DNA of 64,000 bases from Massospora cicadina (lineage: Eukaryota > Entomophthoromycota > Entomophthoromycetes > Entomophthorales > Entomophthoraceae), in the NCBI GenBank assembly GCA_022478985.1, contig JAKSZP010006734.1, forward strand, positions 62,001-126,000, given 5' to 3'. The position numbers and the translations under genes are program-made. The notes below the pieces were generated by a model that searched no databases, was not told the DNA's origin, and was given only the letters and a program-made list of their open reading frames with translations. Numbering within the stretch: position 1 is the stretch's first letter; each line of letters opens with the position of its first letter. Shown here piece by piece: positions 33,273-45,366 of the stretch.

Positions 33273-34540
33273 ATGGCAACTATTCTGGAACCAAGGCTAG
33301 CTACTTTGTAAAACCAGCTAGCCAATGCTTTGGCTTGCCTCAAAAGGCTTGAGAAGCACTTTTCACAAGGCCTAATGGGCCCTCCCCTGATATTATTAAC
33401 CCTCCGTTTAAAGATAAGTTCATGCCTGGTGAGGGCAGTATCGCTTCCTTCCTTTATGTTTATGAGGCTGCAATGGAAGGAACGACTGACTTACAAAAAA
33501 CCTAAATTTATCCTTCACTGCTTAAGTCAGATGGCTCAGGATATCATGGTTCATCAAAGGGCTACTCTCAACACCTGGACAGAGGTTAAACAAGCGTTGA
33601 TTGACGAGTTTGGTTCCCAAAAGAGTTTACAACAGCAAAAACAGGATTTTATGTGCCTTATCCCGCAAGAGGGTGAATCGATCCTCTCATTTATTAAGCA
33701 TTTTTATAGCAAAACTCAACCTCTGTTGCTGGCTGAACTACTTCCTCTAGAAGATGCTATTGCAGCTATCGTGGATAGCTTACCATCTTACCCTATTTAG
33801 CAATGCATATCTCCGCAGTCAAGCATACCTTCCAAACTGTATGGGATATAAAAGAGGCGCTTCTAGCAGTAGCTGATGTTTATGAACCTGAACTTCTTCA
33901 AGACGTACCAAAGTGGGAAGCAACTCCGACCCTTTTAGCCTCTTCTATGGCTGTATCCCACTGGAACCCAGCTGCTGCAGAGCTGCAACGACCTAATATT
34001 CCTCCACCATGTGAGGATAATCAGAAGCTATTGGCAGTTATGGGGCAGCGCTTCCCCCCAGCTTAAGGTTCAAAAGCTCAGCCAGTGAAGGCAGTTATCA
34101 CTTTACCTGGTCTCTATCTTACCAAGAAGTCTACTACGATGAATAACGCATTACACCCTCCTAAGCTGCTTCCTGAAACCCCCTCAGCCTCAACTCTAAC
34201 TGCCTCTAGTTCAAAATATGCCTTTATGGGACAACCCAAGCTCATCACTCTTAAGGCAACTGTTAAAGACATTACACTTCCAACGTTTCCCCCAAAAAGT
34301 TGGTACAACCACTATGCTCCCTCTAAAAGTCAAAAGGGTATATGAGAGTGACAAAGCCCTCCCCTGTGAGGAATTAAGCCGGTTTCTCCGCCCCTCTAAG
34401 TAACTCGTTGAGGTGCATTGACAATCCCTCTGACGACGAGTCTGAGGGGGTGGTGGAGACGCAGGCTATTATGTTCTAGGGAGCCCCAATGGAAGTGCAG
34501 GTTTTGGATAGGTTGAGGCCAGAAAGAAGTGATATTTCCA
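33273..34540 (+). pseudogene. Gypsy B gag, decayed
   Basis: Starts MATILEP at 33273. After a frameshift near 33420 the capsid region KDKFMPGEGSIASFLYVYEA continues in the 33330-33800 and 33803-34066 frames (LNTWTEVKQALIDEFGS, EGESILSFIKHFYS), typical of retrotransposon gag. A Pro/Ser/Lys-rich linker follows to about 34440, with DNPSDDESE as in gypsy A. No zinc knuckle was seen. Confidence 0.85.
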
Positions 34541-34547
34541 TAATACC

Positions 34548-37500
34548 ATGACGGACTTATCTTTAACAGTTGTTGAGGTTTTAGAGGTAATTGATACCGC
34601 TAGTGATGCTGATCAGCTTATTGGTTCAGTGATAAGATTCACCCAGCAGATTCATACCCTCCAATTTATAAAAGACAACTACCCTGAGATGGCTCAGCGC
34701 CTTGCTTCCACTCTCCGTTTGAAGGAGGTCTTTGCCCTCCCCTACTTTTGGTAACACAGTAACCAAGGTAAAGGTTGTTGTCAATAAAGTGCGCGTTCTA
34801 GCCTTCCTTGATATGGGTGCTCCAGTGAACGCGGTCTCAACAATGATCATTAAGAAAATTAAGTTGGTGCCTGATCTGGACTATTTACAAGAGTATGGAA
34901 CTGCAGGGCCTAACAATACTCTAGCTGTTGGAACCTACTATTCTCTACCCATACAGATTGGGAAACATCTAGTTGCTGCCCCTGAGGTGGCTTTGGAAAA
35001 TAATGCATATGACCTGCTCATTGGTACTCAATTCATGGTTGAGTATGAAGGGATACTTAATATGAAACAGGGGTTTCTCTCCTTCTAAATTATGAGGTTC
35101 CTCTAGTATTTACAAACGATGTGCCTAAGAAGAAGGAATATACATGTGTAATTGAGTACCCTTATTCCGCCCTCAACCTTACCCATAACACATCTGGCAG
35201 GAATACAAAAAAGCTACCTGACTATGTGGATGTTTCAGAGGGCATCCCATTGTATGCTTCAGAGGAGGTAGTTGTCAAAGCGTGTGAACAAAAGGTGACA
35301 GACACCAAAATTTCTATGCAAATACCCCGCAACTGCCTCCTGCACTTAATAAGCATTGATGGAATAAGACCTTTAGAACCTCAGGTGTTGCCAGGTATCC
35401 TAGACCCTGTCTACCAGCGACCTATCAATCTTCTGCTGGGAAATCTCACTAACATGGACATGGTTTGTAAAGAAGCATCAGAAGTTTGGAAAAGCCCTGT
35501 TACTTCCGATTGAAGACATCCACCAAGTCCATTATATTGGGTCTATGCTAGATATGGGACTACCCACGGACCAAATGATATGCTCTTTGCCCAAGTGAAG
35601 ATTTCCGATGAGCTAACTCCTGCTAAACTTAATAAAGATTATTCCTTACTGGAGTCATATAGTGACATTTTCTCCAAATCTGATGCTGACTATGGGCATA
35701 TGAAGGGCTGGTGCCACACTATTGATGTTGGTGACGCCAAGCCTATTTGATCCAAGCCTTATTGGAAATTAAAAGTTGAGGATCTCCAAATGAGGACAGA
35801 GCTTAAACATTTATTGGCAGCGGGGCTACTGGTGCCTTCTCAAAGTCCCTGGTCCTATCCACTATTGCTCATAAAAAAGAAGCATGGTAGACATTGAGTG
35901 GTTATGGACTGCCATAAGCTGAATAACCTCACCAAGAAGGACAGCTACCCCATCCTTTGAATCGATGACGCACTGTCCCAACTCTCTGGGTCTAAATTCT
36001 TTTCTTCCATGGACTTGTCTAGCGGAGACTGGTAAATGAATCTTTGCAAGACCAGGAAAAGTGTGTGCGCATCTGCAGTGAGGGTCTTTTACAACCTACC
36101 CAATTACCACAAGGGTTGTACAATGTGCCCACATCTTTCCATAGTGCAATGGTTCACATATTGCAGTATCTAAAGCTTAGTTGTTTGATTGTATATCTAG
36201 ACAATATCACCGTCTTTTCCTGAATCTTTAATGAACAACTGTCTCGTTTAAAGGAAGTGTTCCAATGCTTGCGGGATTCTCACATTAAGCTGAAGCCTTC
36301 TAAATGTAAATTTATCCAAAAGAAGCTAGACTTCCTGGGTCACTCCATCTCCTCAGATGGGATACAGCCTCTTCAAGATAAGTTGTGGCGATATCCAAGA
36401 TGCCTGCTCCCAAAACCCTCCACTATATTCAGGTATTTTTGGGCATGATGGGGCATTACCATCAATTCATCCCCAAATTTGCTCAGCTCAGTGAGACTCT
36501 CGTACGCATTTTAACTAAAAACACCCCTTTCTATTGGGGAGTGGAACAACAATATGCCTTTGAAACGCTAAAAAACTTCTGAAGCAAAGGCCAATTCTGT
36601 GCCATCCTGATTATAGTAAACATTTTATGCTGTTTAGTGATGCTTATGATTACGCAGTTGGAGCTATCTTAGCCTAACTGGATGAGCATGAGGTTGATAA
36701 CCCCATTTCATATTTCAGAAAGATGCTTTCAAAGGAAGAGCGCAATTATAGCGTCACTGAGAAGGAATGTCTAGCTGTCTTGCTTGCTGTTAAACACAAT
36801 CGCTCTTTCTTATATGGGACCTCGTTTAAAGTGATTACTGACCACGCTTATTTAAAGCGGTTACAAAATATGAAAGATCCCACTGGGCGGTTGGCATGCT
36901 GGGCTTTAAAGCTCCAGCATTATGATATGACAATTGTACACCGAGCTGGGACAAGCCACATGAATGTATATGGATTGACTTGGCTGCCCATCCTTCACTT
37001 AGACAATAGTGAAACAGAGCGGCTAAATGATCTTCTAATGACCCCTGATTCTTGGGAGGATGAGGACGAACCAGTTCAGAAGATGATAGCTTGCCATTCC
37101 CATAATACAAAAGTGGATAATGAACATCTGTACAAGAAAGTGGGGGTAAATTGGTTACCCTATCTCCGACCCTCTGAGAGAGTACCTGTCATTATGGATT
37201 CCTATGTCCTCCTAGGGAATAGCGGAGTGCAAAAAACCTATGAGTGGGTAAAAGAACGCTACTATTAGGAGGGAATTATGGAGACCATCTTTGAAGTCTT
37301 GGATGCCTGTTTAACATGTAAAAAAGCAATCCAACATCAAAAAAAGTATCAATATCAGCCTACCACCCCTCAACAGCCTTTCCAGACATTAAGTCTCAAT
37401 GTGGTTGGCCCTCTCCCCCAAACTACAGGTGGAAATCAATGTATATTAATTAGAAATGATCACTTTACCAAATGGGTCGAGGCAGTGGCTATCCCAGCTC

Positions 37501-38200
37501 AGATGGCTAAAGCCACAGCCACTTTCCTCCACCAGTATATCTTTAGCTGACATGGTTGCCCTCAAGAAATGCTCTGCGATAATGGTAAAAACCTCACCTC
37601 CCAAGTGGTGAAGATTCTCGCAACGTCTATAGGCACCCAAAATCTCTTGTTCACTCCTATAACCCTTTGACCAATGGTACTGTAAAAAGAGAAAATGTGA
37701 CCCTGGTTTCTATATTATGGAAAATAGCTACATCAGACCCCCCCACTGGGATCAGTACTTACCCAGCGTCCTCATGGCTTACCACATCAGCTATCATCAG
37801 ATCCTTAAAATGTCACCTTTACGAGTATTGTATGGGCGAGAACCTGGGGTTCCAGCTTTACTTGGAAAAAATATCTTCACTGATAAGGCTGACCCCAATC
37901 AAGCTATGAGAAAGTTAGCTCAGCATATCATAAAGTTGAAATCAGAAGCAATGACCAACTTAGCAAAGACAGTCACAAAAGAGGTTCAAGCTGCTAATGA
38001 GCTCTGGGCCCCTCTTACTTCCTTCCAAGTATCTGACTTGGTGTTTTATTATCACAATTATATCGCCCCTAGAAGGGAGAAACTAGGGTCTATTTGGGAA
38101 GGCCTTTTTGTAGTAACTTACAAGTGTGGAGAGGAGTACTACATCAAATCCCTTACTACTAAATTTACTATTAATCGTGTTCATGGCCAATTCCTATGAC
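34548..38200 (+). pseudogene. Gypsy B pol: protease, RT, RNase H, integrase, decayed
   Basis: The protease frame is 34732-35088, with DMGAPVNAVS; the active-site DTG has become DMG. The RT box YLDD reads YLDN near 36200 (Asp to Asn), with LDFLGHSISSDGIQPL after it (36257-36448) and a thumb/connection region. RNase H has ERNYSVTEKECLAVLLAVKH and FKVITDHAYLKRLQ (36723-37268). The integrase has the CLTCKK zinc-binding remnant and FTKWVEAVAIPAQ. The catalytic Glu position reads Lys in NGTVKREN near 37685. The GPY/F module LGSIWEGLFVVTYK..VHGQF is at about 38070-38199. Several active-site residues are lost, each by a transition. Confidence 0.92.
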
Positions 38201-38233
38201 CCTACTATCCCCTAACATTCTTGAGGGGGGTGA

Positions 38234-38358
38234 TGTCAGACATTTGTTTTCCCAGTGTAAAGAAGTGTTGTGGATCCAAATAAGCCGAGAAGGGGAAATG
38301 TTGGACATTTGATAGTCTGCTATAACAATATCAAAATTTAAATAATAATACTGATAAT
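38234..38358 (+). repeat. Gypsy B 3' LTR, left part
   Basis: Starts TGTCAGACATTTG after a GGGGGGTGA polypurine tract and follows the 5' LTR for about 125 bp to AATACTGATAAT. It then breaks into gypsy C. The rest is at 47075-47695. Confidence 0.9.
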
Positions 38359-38361
38359 AAG

Positions 38362-38921
38362 TGTCACGATTTTGATATGACTGGATGATTATCTTGGGAC
38401 CGCTAGGGCAGATTGGAAAGATTCTGCTGAACATGATATTAGTTACAATTATTTGAGTGCCTCAAGATGAGGCGATATAGGGATATAATGGGTTATTATT
38501 GGATCGCCTCTAAATAAGGTGACATGGTGATAAGGTAATGTTAACATTTGATTAATACATTTTAAATCGCCTACAACCAGGGCAATAGAGAGCTAAAGAA
38601 TAACAAGCTGAAATTGAGGAGAATTGGCTGAATAGAATAGTTCAAGCTATGAGAGCGGTATCATCTGAAGCCACTGTATATATGCGAGTGGGCAATTGAG
38701 AGAAGTAGGTTATTGATAGTAGAGAGAGTGGAACAGCAAAAGGTTGCTGTATTTATTAAAATAAATAAAAGAGTCATTGGGGCGATTGCTCCTATTTTTT
38801 AGTATATTATCAAGTGTGTCCAGAGGACTGACAATCTCCACATCGTCTGTCTGTTGTTTAGTGGGTTTGACCTGTAATAACAATATGCCAGATCCTAAAG
38901 ATACCATCCGATTTTATAACA
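38362..38921 (+). repeat. Gypsy C 5' LTR (560 bp)
   Basis: TGTCACGATTTTG to ATTTTATAACA, placed by the break in gypsy B's LTR on its left and the PBS (TGGTGCTCACTACAGGGA) one base past its right end. Inside is a short inverted pair, GAGGCGAT (38468) with ATCGCCTC (38505). No second copy confirms it, since the 3' LTR is absent. Confidence 0.75.
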
Positions 38922-38922
38922 A

Positions 38923-38942
38923 TGGTGCTCACTACAGGGACC
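38923..38942 (+). promoter_or_regulatory. Gypsy C primer-binding site
   Basis: TGGTGCTCACTACAGGGACC, identical to the gypsy A site over its first 15 bases. Complement geometry: TGG (CCA), T (discriminator A), GCTCACT (acceptor stem), ACAGG (T-stem). Confidence 0.8.
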
Positions 38943-38985
38943 CATTGATCAACCACCAAGTTCGACAAATCTCCAGTCACCAGCC

Positions 38986-40560
38986 ATGTCTTACACAGCC
39001 TGTGTTACTGGGGAATCTTCACGAAACACTCCACCAGCCTGGTATGAGGAGCTCAAACTTACCTTAGATGCAGTAAAAAAACAGGATGAACTTCTTCAAG
39101 AATGAAATGCTGTCATGCACAAGCTTGATAGCACGTTTAGACAAATGCAAGTTTTGGGACAACAAAACAAGGAACTTGCCAACCTGTTGGATAATACAAC
39201 CAAATAGCTGCAGTGCGCAGAGCGTAAATTTACCAGTGCCTCTTGATATTCTCGCTGGGATGAGTATAAACAACAAGGGGGGCATCATACGAGGAAGAAT
39301 ATGACGCTGGTCGGAGCTACTACACCCAGGATGTAGTACTGGATACAAATATGAGTCAGAGCATCAATTCCCTCAAGTAATGGTGGTGCCGCCCATGGAA
39401 GAAGGCCACGCTACCCCTGAAGTGGCAGACATCCCCACTTCCACTGGTTCAGCTTCTCACTGGGTAGATGCTTTTGAATCCTGACCCATTTCTCAGTATG
39501 GCCCAAAAAGCCACAAATGGGATGAGGAGGTTAATATTGAGAAACTACCTCAATTTGATCGAAATGGGAGTATCCATGGTTTCTTCAAATGGTTTGAATT
39601 TGAAGCAGAAGGTGCATCTGATAGATGGAAGGCTAAACTGTTGATATCCGCCTTAGATGTTGGGAGTGTCAATCAAGTCACCTGTCACACCCCAAGTAGC
39701 TCTGTCACCTATAGGGATGTAAAAGATACTTTACTTCGCTTGTTTGGGGGTACCTCAAAGATGTCACAGCGGAAAGCAGAATTATTAATGATTGTAACCA
39801 CCAAAACAAGACTCTCCTGGAATTTGCTGATCAATTTACAATGGAAGCTCACATGCTGATTGGGGTAGGGTACTTAGCGGAAGCTGATGTGTGCATTGTC
39901 ATGACCTCCATAGTGAAGCCATACCAAGAGCTTCATGATGTCATTTCGCCGCTTTTGGATGATGACGTTCCCCTGCTCAAAATTGTACAGTTTTTGCATC
40001 GCATATCCCCTAACTTTTTGCCACTAAATATGGAATGGAAGACTGTCGCCTCTACTGTACCCTCTTATTCAGGAGAATACTCTCGTCTGACTCACGTTCT
40101 GCCTAGCAACTCTTGACCTTACTATAACTCTGCGCCTCATCCTCAGCCAAATTATACTCATCAGTTTGATCAGTGTCCATGGGCTTGTCACAAAAACTGT
40201 CAGCAACCTAGCTACCAACCAGAACCTAGCTACGCCAAATGTCAGCAATCATCTTAGTGACTTGGACCTGGGTACGCCAAATGACCCCAAAATTTCAAAC
40301 CTGGACCCTCTTAAGACAATCAAGGACGTGGCTCTTATGGGGTTAGCTGCTATGAATGCAGCCGTTCTGGTCACCTGGCAAAATTATGCTATAACCGCTA
40401 TATTCACTACGTTCACCAAGATCAATACTACCAGGGAAAAGATGGAGTGGAGTATAGATTTTCCCACTACCTCTGCGATTCCAACCCAAAATGTCCCTGA
40501 ATCAATAGTAGTATATCCCACTGAAGCCCCTTAGTACAATGACAGAATTTTATACCAGCA
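38986..40560 (+). pseudogene. Gypsy C gag with intact zinc knuckle, otherwise decayed
   Basis: Starts MSYTACVTGE at 38986. A coiled-coil stretch follows (DAVKKQDELLQE..LGQQNKELANLLDN, about 39070-39200), then a capsid segment, LPQFDRNGSIHGFFKWFEFE near 39545, and frames 39641-39859 and 39841-40116. A perfect C-x2-C-x4-H-x4-C knuckle (CYECSRSGHLAKLC) sits at 40348-40389. Stops near 39181, 39483 and 40115 break it. Gypsy A and B lack this knuckle. Confidence 0.85.
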
Positions 40561-40699
40561 GCCAGTTGGAGGAGTGAACATAGTAACACGAGTTCAAGCC
40601 AAGGCCGCGGAAGATGAAGAATTCAAGAACAACTGAAGCCGTATGCCTGTCAAATTCTTGATCAAGCTTCCTCAGAAAAGCCAGATTCTGCTGCAGATG

Positions 40700-43600
40700 T
40701 GCCAACTCTGAAAGGAGTAAACATCGCCCTTCCGGTAAACGCCATTGTCAAAGAATATCCTAAAGTTGGTGAGGGGATATTGAGTTTTCTTGAAAAAAGA
40801 GATCCTATAAATGTTCACGTATTAGACAGTCAATATTTTTATTATTCTAAGTATAAAAACTGTGATATTTTTGCAGCGAAAAATAAAGTTTGCAGTATAG
40901 TAGATACTGGTGCTCCATTCAACATAGTTTCCACTAAGTTGATGGCAAAGTTGACGTTAAAACCTGATGTGAACCATTGAATGATGTATGGAACTGCTGG
41001 AGCAGAAAGCACCGTTACTGCGGGAGCTTACAGTGCACTACCTCTGCACATTGGGTCTATTGTTGTTGTAGTTCCGGTGATTATGCTACCAAACAAAAAC
41101 TATGACTTGCTAATCAAAACTGATTTCCTGCGCCATTTTGGGGCTATCAGTAATATGACGAAGGAGACACTTGCCATTTTGGGACAACAGATCACAATTT
41201 ACTTAACCTCTAGCAGAGTGCCGAAGGATCCATTGCACATGAGCCATATCAATCTTGCATATAGTGATGAGGTGATGCCAGTTCGCTATCATTGACTAAA
41301 AAACAAGGCTCAGCCCCTTCTCCAGAAGATATATGAATATCAAGAGATACCTCTCCGAGCTGCAGGGCTCATATCTTTTCCTTCTTAATATCAAGTTTTA
41401 GTGAACACTGAGTTAGAGGTGAAGTGCCTGTTGGGCTATATGGGGAAGTCATTGGGCTCTATTGTCAAACATGGTTTGAGCCTCATGTGGCTCCAGGGAT
41501 TATACTTCTGGGTACCATGGAGAGATTAAGGTTTTGTTAGAAAACCTCAAGAACTAATCAATGCAAATCCGCCAACACCAAATAGTAGCATATTTACATT
41601 TGTCTCCAATAGAAAAGTCCTTCAGGTTCATGGTTTTGAGTTGTTGGACGAATTTGGTCTACCAGTTTAGGCACCAGCTGGCATAATGATGGTGAACTGT
41701 GGAGAAATCTAATAGGGCTATCAGAAGAACAAAAAGACCAAGCAATAGCTTTATTTCAGAAGTACAAGGAAATTTTTGCTATCAATGATCATGACTTAGG
41801 GTGTGCTCAGTGGGTGGCCCATCAAGTAGATAAAGGAGATCATCCCCCTATAAGGTCTTAGCCAATCTGCTGATCAAGGGCAGTGGAAGATGTTGTCACT
41901 AATGAAATTAAAAATTTGATGGATCATTGGATGCTCAAACCCTCAAAAGGTCCATGGGCTTTTCCCATTCTGATTGTAAAAAATAAGGATGGCACCAACC
42001 ATGTAGTAATAGACTACTGGAAGCTCAATAGTATTACAAAAAAGGAATCATACCATTTGCCAAGGATTGACAATGCTTTGGATCAGTTAGGGGGAGCCCA
42101 TTATTTTTCAGCGATGTACTTGATATCAAGTTACTGGAAAATTGAGCTACCCGTGGCGGAACAGGAAAAATGCGCTGTAATCACCTCCAAGGCCTTTTCA
42201 ACTGACTTGGATGCCTCAAGGGCTATGTAACGCCCTGGCTACACTTCAGTGAGCCATGGACACTATTCTTGGTGACCTGAAGCTGTCATGCGTCCTTGTA
42301 TACCTTGATGATACAAATGCTTTATCTTAAACCTTTTCAGAGCACCTCATTCATTTAGAAGCAGTATTCCGCCAGCTTGCTGAGGCAAACATCGAAATTA
42401 AGCCTCAAAAATGTAACTTCATCAAAGATCAGTTGGAATACCTGGGGTTTGTGGTAGACTCTAAGGGGCTGAAACCACAGCTGGCTAAGGTGGAGGCCAT
42501 CCATAAAATGACTACACCTAATAGTAAATGCAACATACAGGTATTTTTGGGAATGGTTGGTTACTGGTGCTTCATCCCTAACTTTTTCTGTATTGGGGCC
42601 ACTATTTGAGTTATTAAAAAGGGATGCTGTGTTTAAATGGACAGAACGTCATCAATAAGCTTTCAATACACTTTTTACAGCACTGGCTAGTGCACCGCTG
42701 TTATGCTATCTGAACTTTGATAGGGAGTTTATCATTCATACAGATTCGTCCCTTTCTTCTGTTGGGGCAGTACTTTCTCAGAAAGATGACGAGAAAGAGG
42801 AGCATCCCATAGCATACTTTAGTCAAAGTCTGAACTGCCATGAGCATAACTATAATGTTACTGAGAGATAGTGCTTGGCAGTGATCTACGCATATAAGCA
42901 ATTCAGAGTCTACTTGCATGAGGTAAAGCTCAAAGTTATACAGATCACGCATCATTATGATGGTTGCAGAACCTCAAAGATCCTGAAGGGCGTTTGGCTT
43001 GATGGGCTCTTAAGCTGAAGGCTTATGACTTCGAGATCCTTCACAGCCCATGAGTAAAGCATAAGCACGCTGACTGTTCATCTTAAATGCTGACTGTTGC
43101 CATGATGGCGGACCTCATTGACATGATATACAATAAGATGGTCAGTGGGAAATATGATGACGAACCGCCCCAAGTGATCAAAGCATTGAAAGAGATGCAA
43201 ACGAATATCTTCCAATGGAATGGGGAACTGTACAAGCAGATTGGCGATTCTATAGTGAATTTTCCGTGACCCTCAGCATGGCTGGGAATTATTGAGCGCC
43301 CACAAGGCAGTTGGACATGATGGGGTGTGCAAGACAATGGAGTTGTTGCACCCACAGTACTATTGGGAAAGCATGAGCTTTGATGTGCTCAAAACCATTT
43401 CCTGTTGCCATCAGTGCCAAGTGGAGAAGCCATTCCGCCATAAGACTTTGTATCAGGTAGTGAAACCACATAATGATTGGCATACGGTTGCCCTTGATGT
43501 TGTTGGTCCTTTGCCAACAGGAGCTAACTGGTGTAAGTACATTCTGGTGGCTATTGACCAGACCTGGTGGGTTGAAGCGCGGCCAAAATGGGATTTGGGG

Positions 43601-43757
43601 GCAGTCACAGTGGCCAAGTTCATAATGGAATCCATTATTCAGAAACATGGCTTCCCTCAATTCATTCTCACTGATAATGGAACCAACTTCACCTCGCACA
43701 TTCTCCCCAAACTGAACAAGCTTATGGGTATCTGCGGGGTTCTGATGACACCATACC
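40700..43757 (+). pseudogene. Gypsy C pol, first part: protease, RT, RNase H, integrase to its core
   Basis: The protease has VDTGAPFNIVS near 40900 with DTG intact, then YDLLIKTDFL. RT frame 41883-42230 contains WAFPILIVKNKDG and KESYHLPRIDNALDQLGG. YLDDT near 42302 keeps both aspartates. RNase H lies at 42660-42960 (IIHTDSSLSSVGAVLSQ). The integrase HHCC finger (HKAVGH..CCHQC) and core ALDVVGPLP..ILTDNGTNF are in 43292-43757, breaking off at MTPY where element D inserted. Stops near 42228 and 42870 among others inactivate it. Confidence 0.9.
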
Positions 43758-44776
43758 TGTAAGACAGACGGCAAGTAGAAAATAGACTGGCCTACCAGCC
43801 TGAATGCTGGAGCATCCAAGTGGTGGACCAGAATGCCAGGGGCACTGCTGCTGGTATGACGGATATGGAACTGGAAGGGAACTTAAATCTCAACCAATAA
43901 AAAAAATGGAAATTTGGGGGAGGGTGTTTTTATTGGAAAATTTAAGGGAAGAGAATTGACCAACAATTTTCTCAGGGCGATGCACCCAATTAAATAGTCG
44001 TCGATTTTGGGGGGGAAAATAAGCCAGGATTGGGTTCCGCAAGTTTGACCTAAGTGGTGAACTATTTGGGAATAGGCGGTATATTTCTTTAGTGACTGAC
44101 ATTGCAAAATTTGGCGACGAGCTGAGTTTCAGTTGGTTTGACCTAAATGGTGAACTATTTGGAAATGGGCAGGTTAGTTCTCTGGGGACTGACATCACTA
44201 AGTTTGGCAGCAGGCCAAGTTGCGGTCAGGTCAACCTAAGAGGTGAACTATTTGGGAATAGGAGGGGTAGTTCCCTGGGGGTCAACATCACAAGATTTGG
44301 TGATGAGCCAAGTTGCGGTCAGTGGTATTGCATCAAGTGCAACGCCCGATTTTCTGGCAGGAAGCTGCCCATTGGGGGTGATGCCTGACGGATTTGGGAG
44401 GGGGAAGATTTCCAATCATTGTGTAAACCAAATTTGCAACTGTCGGGCGTTCCAGCTGATAGCTCGACCTTCATACTTTTTTGACCATTTGAAATCTGAG
44501 TACTCAGCTGATTGCCACTTGAATCAGTTGTGATTAATTCTATTTTGGTGATCTCAGCGCAGATTTTACTTAATTCATTGTAACAGTTTTGCCAAGGAGA
44601 GTGCAAGTACCGAAAGTGGGATCTGAAGCTGACAGGCTATTTTCCAGCACTCATCTACCACGTGAGCGAGATTGCCCTGATTAATGAGGGGTGTAGCCAT
44701 ACTCTTTGGTATTTTCTTGCTCAGGAACAGAAGGATGGCCCGATTAACGCCCAGTGGACGTTCCTCAGGACTTACA
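43758..44776 (-). repeat. Element D LTR, left (1019 bp, three internal repeat units)
   Basis: Matches 45367-46293 along its whole length except for one extra internal 93-bp unit. Its edges, TGTAAGACAGACGG and CCTCAGGACTTACA, match the edges of the other LTR. Confidence 0.88.
44044..44322 (+). repeat. Three 93-bp tandem units in left D LTR
   Basis: Unit starts at about 44044, 44137 and 44230 (TTTGACCTAA or GTCAACCTAA), each with GGTGAACTATTTGG then GACTGACAT or GTCAACAT. The right LTR has only two units (about 45652 and 45745). The one-unit difference accounts for the 92-bp difference in LTR length. Confidence 0.9.
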
Positions 44777-45366
44777 TTACCCTTTCCTTTTTCCAAGCAA
44801 AGAGCTCATCACTGGGAAACTGTACGAGAGCCACCTTCTTGTGCGCCTTGGGTGACTTGATTGCCATTACTGACATAGGTTTTTTTGGGGAAAGGGAGAG
44901 TCTTGGGGTGGGATATGGAATGTTTCATCCAGGTTCATGCAATTCGCACAATCGCGCATCTTGCCCAACTGTTCTTATAGGCCATATATCTTTTCCAAGC
45001 CATAAGATATTAGATGGAACGTCACAATTTCTCAGATGCCGGGATAACTTCTTCCTCAGCCTCTTCCCAATTTTTGACGATAATCAGTTCCAGTTCCATA
45101 GGAATTACACCTTTGAAGGGCGACAGCTGGGAAACTACTGGGCTTTGGAGGACAAACTCATTGCAAGTTGAGATGTCAGACTCTACTGATATGGGCAAGG
45201 TAGCCGTGGCAACTATGGGGTATGGGTTTGGAGTTTTGAGTGGGATGGGGCTAATGTGGGCAGGGATAATCTTCTTTACAACTTGATTAAGTTGGAAAGG
45301 AGGGACCATTGCTGCACCAATATCTGTGAGAAAGGTGGAAATGGTAGAGATTGATGGTTGGTCAAT
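44777..45366 (-). other. Element D internal region (590 bp)
   Basis: The only notable frame is minus 45309-45022 (95 residues: Pro-rich start, acidic end WEEAEEEV). It lies just inside the presumed 5' LTR, where a gag would begin, so it may be a gag remnant. No gag, pol or knuckle motif is present. A plus frame (44662-45171) overlaps and is taken as a shadow. Confidence 0.5.

Noticed and set aside
44662..45171. 169-residue plus frame as a protein-coding gene
   Set aside because: It crosses from the D LTR into the interior, lacks motifs and overlaps a minus frame in better position. Treated as chance.
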